From Clostridia bacterium (GTDB lineage Bacteria; Bacillota; Clostridia; Clostridiales; Clostridiaceae), in contig RZYZ01000105.1 of assembly GCA_009930125.1 (NCBI GenBank), positions 1 through 7,010 on the forward strand: a DNA stretch of 7,010 bases, given 5' to 3'. Position 1 is the first letter of the stretch; every line of letters begins with the position of its first letter. This document shows positions 1-4,965 of this stretch, piece after piece. A program made the translations under genes and the position numbers. The notes beneath the pieces were generated by a model. The model saw nothing but the letters and a program-made list of their open reading frames with translations, was not told where the DNA came from and did not search any database.

Positions 1-2
1 CA

Positions 3-998
3 TCAGTCGGCCATGTTGAGGCCTTCAAAGTAATCATAGGCAAAACCCTCTTCCTCCTGACCCACCATTTCCGAGTGATTCCGGATCCTAAACCAGAACA
101 CTTCATCCTGATCATTTCTTATGGAGACCCATTCCCGGTTGTCCGTCTCCATAAGCACCGCGGTCTCTCCGATCTGGAAGACATATCCTTCCTCGGAAGA
201 ATCCATGGAACGCACAGTCTTCAGCTTTTTAAGCAGCGTGACCTCTGTATCCAGAGGATACAGTTCCTTCACTTCCTGCACCAGCTGATCATCATCCGTC
301 AGGACATAGCTGTCATCGTAAAACCAGGTCTGCATCACAGCACCACGGGTTTTTGTGGTGATTCTGCCGCTGCCATCCAGCATAACATCCCCGATGGTAT
401 CTGTTCCCGGATATTTTCCGAGGAATCCCTGGATCTCGGCAAGCTTTGTAAGCTCCCCCTCTCTGTATCGATAGAATACGGTGAGAAAGTCCGAGCTGGG
501 ACCCTCTTCGCTGACGGCCACTTCCAGATAAGGGTCTTCTGCGCTGATATTCACCACATGAAACAGAGGGTCGATCATGGAGCCTTCGTAGGAGATCTCT
601 TCTCCATTGACGAAAAGAACATAGGAAATCACTTCATCGTAGTAAGGGTTTTTTCCGGTTTTAAGGACAATGCGATCCGCTGCACCATCTCCATCCAGGT
701 CGGCTTCTGCTGCGATCTCCTTATCAAAACCTTCTTCTTCTGAGTCGGCTACTGTATGATTAATATCAAACAAAGGTCCTTCGTCTGCAGCAGGAGCAGG
801 AACAGGTGTCTCTTCGGCAGGGGCATCCGGTTCTTCCTCTGGGGCTTCCTCTGGCTCTTCCTCCACAGGCTCATCGGAGGGAGTTTCCACAGGGTCTGTA
901 TTCTCCAGGGTTCCGATGGGCGCACCCAGTCTGGAACAGCCTATGATGAGTGCGATAAGGACTGCCACCAGGAAAAGAGTCGACAGTGATTTTTTCAT
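3..998 (-). CDS. Secreted lipoprotein with acidic Pro/Glu linker and DxDGDG loop (function unknown)
   Basis: A complete 331-residue protein. Residues 1-21 form a lipoprotein signal: two lysines, a hydrophobic core and the lipobox IIGC with Cys21, so the mature protein should be lipid-anchored on the outer face of the membrane. Residues about 36-72 are a low-complexity Glu/Pro/Ala linker that would hold the folded part away from the membrane. The folded part starts near residue 78 and contains DLDGDGAAD (100-108), a calcium-loop-like motif of the kind seen in EF-hand, dockerin and FG-GAP/VCBS proteins. The C-terminal stretch of about 250-310 (ending in WVSIRN...VFWFRI) is beta-rich and resembles a bacterial SH3-like wall-binding domain, which is inference only. 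The start ATG (996-998) is preceded by an AGGTGA ribosome site at 1005-1010. It lies 101 bases downstream of the nitroreductase gene on the same strand and may be read through from it. I do not recognise a specific family, and no enzymatic motif is visible. Confidence 0.85.
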   Translation of the reverse strand: MKKSLSTLFLVAVLIALIIGCSRLGAPIGTLENTDPVETPSDEPVEEEPEEAPEEEPDAPAEETPVPAPAADEGPLFDINHTVADSEEEGFDKEIAAEADLDGDGAADRIVLKTGKNPYYDEVISYVLFVNGEEISYEGSMIDPLFHVVNISAEDPYLEVAVSEEGPSSDFLTVFYRYREGELTKLAEIQGFLGKYPGTDTIGDVMLDGSGRITTKTRGAVMQTWFYDDSYVLTDDDQLVQEVKELYPLDTEVTLLKKLKTVRSMDSSEEGYVFQIGETAVLMETDNREWVSIRNDQDEVFWFRIRNHSEMVGQEEEGFAYDYFEGLNMAD

Positions 999-1099
999 GG
1001 TACTTCACCTCTTGATTTTTCTGATTCCATGATATCTCAGAAAAGGATGATTAAAATGACAAATTGATGAAACTCCATGAGAATCAGAAGGAATTTCAC

Positions 1100-1837
1100 T
1101 TATCTCATGTTCAGTTTTCTGCTTTCCAGAAAGTCCTTCATGTGAGGTCTCAGGGGTTTGGAGAACATTCTTGCCATCTGCTTTGTCCAGTTGTCGCTCC
1201 GGTTGGCCGTGTTCCTTTTAGCATAATAGGCTTCCATGGTGTCATCATACTTTCTGAGCAGTTCCACTTCATTCCCGCTCTGATAGCTGTCCGTCTTCAG
1301 AACGATCTCCAGGGGCAGACGAGGCTTCACTTCATTCTTCGACTCAGGATAGCCTAGGCACATGCCGAAAAGAGGATAGGTGTGGTCCGGAAGGTCAAGA
1401 AGCTCTGAAACCACCTGAGGATTGTTTCTGATGGCACCGATATAGACACCGCCAAGATCCATGGATTCGGCTGCAAGCATCACGTTCTGCGCCATGAGAG
1501 CAGTATCCACTGTGGAAATGATGAACGCTTCCGTCTGGCCATGAACCATCTTTTCTTCGTGGAGCGTGGTGGACAGCCTTGCACGTTCCAGATCCGCAAC
1601 AAATACCAGAAACAGGGGTGCATCCACCACATGGGTCTGATTTCCGGCCAGCTCCGCAATGATCTTCCTCTTTTCGGGATCATTCACGCGGATCACCGTA
1701 TAGGCCTGGATGAAATTGGATGAGGCTGCGCTTTGCCCAGCTTTTATCAGTTCATGCAGGGTTTCATCACTGATGGGATAATCTTTGAAGTTTCGTACAC
1801 TGGTATGGCTGTTCATAAGGCTCAGTATTTCATTCAT
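1100..1837 (-). CDS. NfsA/NfrA-type FMN-dependent NAD(P)H nitroreductase / flavin reductase
   Basis: A 245-residue cytosolic flavoprotein, the normal length for the NfsA/FRP subgroup of the nitroreductase family. These FMN homodimers use NAD(P)H to make two-electron reductions of nitroaromatics, quinones or free flavin. Hallmarks in order: HTSVRNF (11-17, FMN phosphate-binding Arg15), SAASSNFIQAY (36-46), LAGNQTHV (63-70), DTALMAQN (111-118), GGVYIGAIRNN (129-139), PLFGMCLGYP (155-164), KPRLPLE (171-177) and RNTANR (208-213). The last motif aligns with the NADPH-contacting arginine pair of E. coli NfsA. The C-terminal tail MKDFLES is also typical. The start ATG (1835-1837) has a GGAGGG ribosome site (1844-1849) six bases upstream. 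The gene diverges from the Gfo/Idh/MocA gene. Subfamily membership is clear from recalled NfsA and NfrA1 sequences. Whether it is the true nfsA or nfrA orthologue, and its physiological substrate, cannot be told, so no symbol is given. Confidence 0.95.
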   Translation of the reverse strand: MNEILSLMNSHTSVRNFKDYPISDETLHELIKAGQSAASSNFIQAYTVIRVNDPEKRKIIAELAGNQTHVVDAPLFLVFVADLERARLSTTLHEEKMVHGQTEAFIISTVDTALMAQNVMLAAESMDLGGVYIGAIRNNPQVVSELLDLPDHTYPLFGMCLGYPESKNEVKPRLPLEIVLKTDSYQSGNEVELLRKYDDTMEAYYAKRNTANRSDNWTKQMARMFSKPLRPHMKDFLESRKLNMR

Positions 1838-1866
1838 GTTTTTCCCTCCAAGGTCTTTTTAGTTTT

Positions 1867-1875
1867 ATAGTATCA
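1867..1875 (-). promoter_or_regulatory. Extended -10 promoter element for the nitroreductase gene
   Basis: Read on the minus strand, this is TGATACTAT: a TGn extension joined to a TACTAT -10 box (5 of 6 to consensus). TTCATT lies 16 bases upstream as a weak -35 box. The -10 box is 29 bases from the start codon, leaving room for a short leader with the GGAGGG ribosome site. Called by eye. Confidence 0.5.
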
Positions 1876-1901
1876 TATTCAGCCACAGAATGAATTATGT
1901 G

Positions 1902-1907
1902 TATAAT
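1902..1907 (+). promoter_or_regulatory. -10 promoter box (TATAAT) for the Gfo/Idh/MocA gene
   Basis: A perfect TATAAT lies 54 bases upstream of the ATG at 1962. The best -35 candidate at 18-base spacing, TTCAGC (1878-1883), is poor. That -35 region lies directly beside the oppositely directed nitroreductase -10 element (1867-1875), so the two divergent promoters would be close to overlapping. Confidence 0.5.
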
Positions 1908-1952
1908 GAAAGTAAGGAAAGATGAAGAAATACGAAAACAGACAAGCCTGAG

Positions 1953-1958
1953 AAGGAG
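1953..1958 (+). promoter_or_regulatory. Ribosome binding site AAGGAG with start ambiguity
   Basis: AAGGAG ends only three bases before ATG 1962, which is tighter than usual. The in-frame TTG at 1968 has a nine-base spacing and would give a protein two residues shorter, starting at RKIRYGIMG. Both starts suit the family N-terminus. ATG is kept as the default. Confidence 0.6.
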
Positions 1959-1961
1959 AGG

Positions 1962-2927
1962 ATGAAGTTGAGAAAAATAAGATATGGCATCATGGGCACT
2001 GCAAGAATCATAGACCGGTTTGTGGGCGCAGTCAGAGCTTCAGAGAAGGGAGAAGTTCGTGCCATAGCCTCCAGAAGTCTCGAGAAAGCTAGAGAGAGAG
2101 CAGATGGCCTTGGCATTTATACAGTCTATGGAAGCTACGAGGATCTGGCGAAAGATCCGGACCTTGATGTGATCTATGTACCAACCATCAATCACGCCCA
2201 TAAGGAGAATGCCATGCTGGCCCTTTTAAACGGAAAGCATGTGCTGGTGGAAAAACCCATGACACTCAGCGAAAAGGACGCCCGGGAACTCTTCGATTAT
2301 GCAAGGAAGCAGAATCTGTTCATCATGGAAGCCCAGAAGTCGCTGTTTCTTCCTGTGACGGATGAAGTGAAAGGGATTCTTCAGAATCAGGAGCTGGGGA
2401 AGGTACATCTCTTTGAATACACCATCTCCATTCCGGAAGTGGGATTCAGATGGTTCTATGACAGAAAATCAGGGGGTGGTGCGCTCTATGGAAGTGGGAA
2501 CTACATACTGGCTCACGCCATGAATCTTACAGAGGAGAAGCTCACAAAAGCAACAGGTCTTGCCACCTTATCAGAGGAAGGCGTGGACCTGCAGTGTGCC
2601 TTTGTGCTGAAGTCAGAAAACGGAGCCCTTATTGAAGGGAAAATCACCACTATGGTACAGGCAGACAGCGTGCTTCGGATTTTCGGGGAGAAGGGGAAGA
2701 TCGAGATCCATGATTTCTGGAAGGCAAGAGAAGCCACGGTGGAAATCTATGGAGAGTCTGTGCGAAAGATCAGCCACCCTGTGGAGTTTGAGATGGTGTA
2801 TGAAGTGGACCATGTCAATGCATGTCTGGAAAAAGGACTTCACGAAAGTCGCGTGATGAAGAGTCTGTATTCCATTGAATCGGCAAAAATCACCGATGAT
2901 CTGTGGGCGCAGTTTCTTAAAGCCTGA
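1962..2927 (+). CDS. Gfo/Idh/MocA-family NAD(P)-dependent oxidoreductase
   Basis: A 321-residue cytosolic protein with the two-domain layout of the Gfo/Idh/MocA family, which oxidises or reduces hydroxyl/keto groups of sugars, inositols and related polyols using NAD(P). The N-terminal Rossmann fold opens with KIRYGIMGTARI (5-16, the dinucleotide glycine motif) and continues through DLDVIYVPTINHAH (67-80) to HVLVEKPMTL (93-102), where EKP (97-99) carries the conserved lysine. From about residue 125 comes the alpha/beta substrate domain. The usual GGGALLDxGxY segment is present as GGGALYGSGNY (171-181), so the common Asp is replaced by Gly while the Tyr remains. The C-terminus (LYSIESAKITDDLW, 302-315) is the expected final helix. 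It starts a single-gene unit divergent from the nitroreductase. No neighbouring sugar gene points to a substrate. Family assignment is firm and specificity is unknown. Confidence 0.95.
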   Translation: MKLRKIRYGIMGTARIIDRFVGAVRASEKGEVRAIASRSLEKARERADGLGIYTVYGSYEDLAKDPDLDVIYVPTINHAHKENAMLALLNGKHVLVEKPMTLSEKDARELFDYARKQNLFIMEAQKSLFLPVTDEVKGILQNQELGKVHLFEYTISIPEVGFRWFYDRKSGGGALYGSGNYILAHAMNLTEEKLTKATGLATLSEEGVDLQCAFVLKSENGALIEGKITTMVQADSVLRIFGEKGKIEIHDFWKAREATVEIYGESVRKISHPVEFEMVYEVDHVNACLEKGLHESRVMKSLYSIESAKITDDLWAQFLKA

Positions 2928-2942
2928 TGAAGTGCTCATGGC

Positions 2943-2967
2943 TATATTGTTAAAAATTAACAATATA
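2943..2967. repeat. Perfect 11-bp inverted repeat after the Gfo/Idh/MocA gene
   Basis: TATATTGTTAA (2943-2953) and TTAACAATATA (2957-2967) are exact reverse complements separated by AAA, 15 bases after the stop codon. A transcript would fold into a long but A/U-only-topped hairpin. No run of T follows on either strand, so a classical terminator is not well supported. A palindromic protein-binding site is the alternative. A smaller hairpin, TGGT-AAAAA-ACCA, follows at 2978-2990. Confidence 0.55.
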
Positions 2968-3027
2968 TTGAACAAGCTGGTAAAAAACCATTACATTTCA
3001 TTCATAGTCCTTGTAACTCGAAGCAGG

Positions 3028-3056
3028 TTGACATAAAATAATGGCAATCAGAGAAT
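3028..3056 (+). promoter_or_regulatory. Promoter for the cytochrome b5-like lipoprotein gene
   Basis: A perfect TTGACA -35 box (3028-3033) is followed, after 17 bases, by GAGAAT (3051-3056), a 4 of 6 match to TATAAT that keeps the key second A and last T. It lies 54 bases before the start codon. The strong -35 and correct spacing make it credible despite the poor -10. Confidence 0.5.
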
Positions 3057-3109
3057 CCATGTGCCTTACGCATTATGGTGAGATTTGAGATTGATAAGGA
3101 GGATGTAAA

Positions 3110-3481
3110 ATGATTTCAAAGAAAATAATCGGCGGAATTATGGCATCACTGATGTCCATAGCCCTACTGGCAGGATGTACCACAGACAGCGAGACCCCTG
3201 AAACACCAGGTGAAACACCCATGGAAACACCGGCAGAAGGGGAAGAAGGACTGGAGCTTACCTTGGAGGAACTTGCAGAGTATGATGGACAGGACGGAAA
3301 CAAAGCGTATATTGCCATTGATGGCAATATTTATGACGTGACAAATCTTCCACCCTGGTCTGGAGGCGTCCACAATGACTTCCCGGCAGGTCAGGACTAC
3401 ACGGAGGAAATCAGAGAAGTCTCACCACACGGACTTTCTCCTATAGAGGATCTGGAGCCCGTTGGCACCATCGTGGAATAG
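3110..3481 (+). CDS. Cytochrome b5-like heme/steroid-binding domain lipoprotein
   Basis: A 123-residue protein. Residues 1-23 are a lipoprotein signal with lipobox LAGC (Cys23). Residues 24-47 are a short Thr/Pro/Glu linker with four ETP units (28-41). Residues 48-122 form a compact cytochrome b5-like domain: LTLEELAEYDGQDGNKAYIA, then IDGNIYDVTN, GGVHNDFPAGQDYTEEI and SPHGLSPIEDLEPVGTI. His88 and His107 sit where b5-fold proteins place the two axial heme ligands, which is knowledge of the fold applied here. The expected role is heme b binding at the outer membrane face, as an electron carrier or heme-holding protein, and its partner is unknown. The start ATG has an AAGGAGG ribosome site (3096-3102) seven bases upstream. 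The gene has its own promoter-like sequence and its own terminator hairpin, so it is probably monocistronic. No heme-transport or quinone-linked gene is adjacent. Confidence 0.92.
   Translation: MISKKIIGGIMASLMSIALLAGCTTDSETPETPGETPMETPAEGEEGLELTLEELAEYDGQDGNKAYIAIDGNIYDVTNLPPWSGGVHNDFPAGQDYTEEIREVSPHGLSPIEDLEPVGTIVE
3191..3232 (+). repeat. Short in-gene repeat encoding four ETP units
   Basis: The linker codes for Glu-Thr-Pro four times (residues 28-30, 31-33, 35-37 and 39-41), with GAAACACC recurring in the DNA. It is a low-complexity spacer between the lipid anchor and the b5 domain, and its length could vary between strains through slippage. Confidence 0.7.
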
Positions 3482-3508
3482 CAGATCCAAATAAAACTAC
3501 TGTTATGT

Positions 3509-3528
3509 CGAGCAGGATATCCTGCTCG
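3509..3528 (+). terminator. Rho-independent terminator after the b5-like lipoprotein gene
   Basis: CGAGCAGG and CCTGCTCG form a perfect 8-bp G+C-rich stem with an ATAT loop, 27 bases after the stop codon. It is followed by CTTTCTATT, an interrupted T-rich tail. The stem is convincing and the tail is weaker than ideal. Confidence 0.8.
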
Positions 3529-3575
3529 CTTTCTATTACATTGAAATCCTACTCAGGAAATTTCCATGATGCAGG

Positions 3576-3597
3576 ATGGATTATAAAATGAATCCAT
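3576..3597. repeat. Inverted repeat ATGGATT / AATCCAT upstream of the GNAT gene
   Basis: A 7-bp perfect inverted repeat (3576-3582 and 3591-3597, 8-base spacer) ends six bases before the first TATAAT of the acetyltransferase gene, where an operator or upstream element could sit. Short enough to arise by chance. Confidence 0.3.
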
Positions 3598-3602
3598 GAT
3601 TC

Positions 3603-3635
3603 TATAATGAAATAGAACCCATATAGGTATATAAT
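3603..3635 (+). promoter_or_regulatory. Two candidate -10 boxes for the GNAT-type gene
   Basis: There are two perfect TATAAT boxes, at 3603-3608 and 3630-3635. The second has ATGAAA (3607-3612, 4 of 6 to TTGACA) at 17-base spacing. The first has only a weak TTATAA at 16 bases, but it shares the string TATAATGAA with the promoters at 1902 and 4929. Which one is used cannot be decided from sequence. The gene's ribosome site is AAGGGG (3654-3659). Confidence 0.45.
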
Positions 3636-3667
3636 AAATATAAAGTTACTTATAAGGGGATGATCGG

Positions 3668-4789
3668 ATGCTTGTTGTGAAGCCTGCACTAACCAGGAAG
3701 GAAATCCGCGATTTTGTCATGCTGCCTTTTTCACTCTATGAAGGCGATGATGCCTGGGTACCACCCCTCATCTCCGACTTTCGAAAATATATCATGGGAA
3801 AGAACAATGCACTCCAGCAGGCGGGCGAAAACGAACGTGTCATTGCCTACCTGGACGGGAAGCCCTGCGGAAGGCTTCTGGTGGGCATCAATGAGGAGCT
3901 CAATGTCTACAAAGGACTTCATGACGGATACATCGCTCTCTATGAGTGTATCGAAGAGGAGGAAGTGTCCAGTAAGCTTCTTTCCTATGCGGAGGATTTT
4001 CTCCGGAAACGAGGCGTGAAAAGGATCAAAGGTCCACTGTCTCTTCCGGGTGGGGATGATTACAGAGGATTCATCATCGATAATTTCGAAGATCCGACCC
4101 TGATCATGAACACCTACAACAAGAAGTACTACAATGATCAGTTTCTTGATTACGGATTCAGGAAGTACTATGACTGCTACGCTTATAAAGCTGATTTTTC
4201 CAGGGAGTACGAGGAGCGTCTGGACAAGATCATCCCCTACGCTAAGAAGAGGTACAGGTTTACAGTCGAACCCCTGGACCTCAAGAATATGGACAGAGAA
4301 ATCCGAGATGTGAAGGAAATCATCCAGAAAGCCATGCCCGAGGAATGGGAGGATTTCATGCCCCCCACCGATGAGGAAATAGAGATCATAAAGAATCAGC
4401 TCATTCCCTTTGCCGATCCCGATTTTGTCTACATCGCAAGAGACGAACATAGAAACCCCATCGGTTTCGACATTGCGCTGCCGGACTACAATCAGGTGCT
4501 CAAGAAGATGGGCGGTAGACTGTTTCCATTTGGCCTGCTCAAATTTCTGTACTATAAGAGAAAGATTGATCGTCTTAGGATCTTCACTCTGTTTGTGGTT
4601 CCTGAGTACCGGAAGAAAGGGGTCACAGCAGCCATTTATTATGAGGGAATGAAACGCGGGATTGAGCGTGGCTATCAGTTTGTGGAAGGGTCCACCATCT
4701 GGGAGTACAACAAGGCCATGATGAATGATGCGCTGGGATTTTCCGATGAGCCGTACAAGACCTATCGAATCTACTATAAGGATCTCTGA
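3668..4789 (+). CDS. Two-lobed GNAT-type N-acetyltransferase-like protein (YghO-like)
   Basis: A 373-residue cytosolic protein. The N-terminal half starts with VKPALTRKEIRDFVMLPFSLY (4-24) and DDAWVPPL (27-34). It then has CGRLLVGINEELN (67-79), RIKGPLSL (119-126) and MNTYNKKYYNDQFLDYGFRK (147-166), the pattern I recall from E. coli YghO and its many uncharacterised relatives. The C-terminal half (about 200-373) is the recognisable GNAT lobe: LRIFTLFVVPEYRKKGVTAAI (303-323) contains the beta4 strand and the R-x-x-G-x-type acetyl-CoA pyrophosphate loop. It ends with EGSTIWEYNKAMMNDALGF (340-358), the typical Asn-plus-helix end of a GNAT fold. The acceptor substrate is unknown for the family. 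It has its own promoter region, an AAGGGG ribosome site eight bases before the ATG, and a strong terminator, so it is probably monocistronic. Whether it still transfers acetyl groups is not shown. Confidence 0.85.
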   Translation: MLVVKPALTRKEIRDFVMLPFSLYEGDDAWVPPLISDFRKYIMGKNNALQQAGENERVIAYLDGKPCGRLLVGINEELNVYKGLHDGYIALYECIEEEEVSSKLLSYAEDFLRKRGVKRIKGPLSLPGGDDYRGFIIDNFEDPTLIMNTYNKKYYNDQFLDYGFRKYYDCYAYKADFSREYEERLDKIIPYAKKRYRFTVEPLDLKNMDREIRDVKEIIQKAMPEEWEDFMPPTDEEIEIIKNQLIPFADPDFVYIARDEHRNPIGFDIALPDYNQVLKKMGGRLFPFGLLKFLYYKRKIDRLRIFTLFVVPEYRKKGVTAAIYYEGMKRGIERGYQFVEGSTIWEYNKAMMNDALGFSDEPYKTYRIYYKDL

Positions 4790-4794
4790 AAATT

Positions 4795-4838
4795 ATCCTG
4801 GATCATTACCGGAAGCGGTGAGGGTCCAGGATTTTTTT
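4795..4838 (+). terminator. Rho-independent terminator after the GNAT-type gene
   Basis: ATCCTGGA (4795-4802) pairs with TCCAGGAT (4825-4832), and the transcript continues directly into seven T residues (4832-4838). An inner hairpin, ACCG-GAAG-CGGT (4808-4819), caps the loop. It begins six bases after the stop codon. Confidence 0.9.
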
Positions 4839-4925
4839 GATCATGATGCAGCTGTATGGAGGCTGGTATCTTTAGTGCTTTTATTATTATCTGTATCTTT
4901 TGACAGTAAGAATACTCTTTCTTCT

Positions 4926-4934
4926 TGCTATAAT
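4926..4934 (+). promoter_or_regulatory. Extended -10 promoter (TGCTATAAT) for pepF
   Basis: TGC followed by a perfect TATAAT is a consensus extended -10 element, which can work without a good -35 box. TTGACA at 4900-4905 is perfect but 23 bases away, too far for normal pairing with this -10. Transcription would begin near 4941, giving a short leader with AGGAGG before ATG 4966. Confidence 0.7.
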
Positions 4935-4949
4935 GAAGTCATTAGTTTC

Positions 4950-4955
4950 AGGAGG
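4950..4955 (+). promoter_or_regulatory. Ribosome binding site AGGAGG fixing the pepF start
   Basis: AGGAGG ends ten bases before ATG 4966. The in-frame upstream TTG at 4900 has no ribosome site and lies upstream of the -10 box, so it would not even be transcribed from that promoter. Confidence 0.85.
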
Positions 4956-4965
4956 TTATGGTGTA

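Noticed and set aside
75..743. Open frame of 222 codons on the plus strand inside the lipoprotein gene
   Set aside because: It lies antisense to a gene with a clear signal peptide and ribosome site. Its own translation is rich in His, Phe and Ile with no family motif, typical of an antisense shadow.
1057..1062. Minus-strand TTGTCA as a -35 box for the lipoprotein gene
   Set aside because: It matches 5 of 6, but at 16-18 bases spacing there is no acceptable -10 box (TGAGAT at best). Promoter left uncalled.
1020..1088. Inverted repeat TCTGATTC (1020-1027) / GAATCAGA (1081-1088) between the two minus-strand genes
   Set aside because: The arms are 53 bases apart with no T-run in the right place for a terminator of the nitroreductase gene. 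Likely chance.
3731..4450. Open frame of 239 codons on the minus strand inside the GNAT-type gene
   Set aside because: Fully overlapped by a recognisable protein family on the other strand, with no recognisable motif of its own.
4900..4934. TTGACA (4900) plus TATAAT (4929) as a standard -35/-10 promoter for pepF
   Set aside because: The spacer is 23 bases, well outside the usual 16-18. The TGC extension of the -10 box explains the promoter better.
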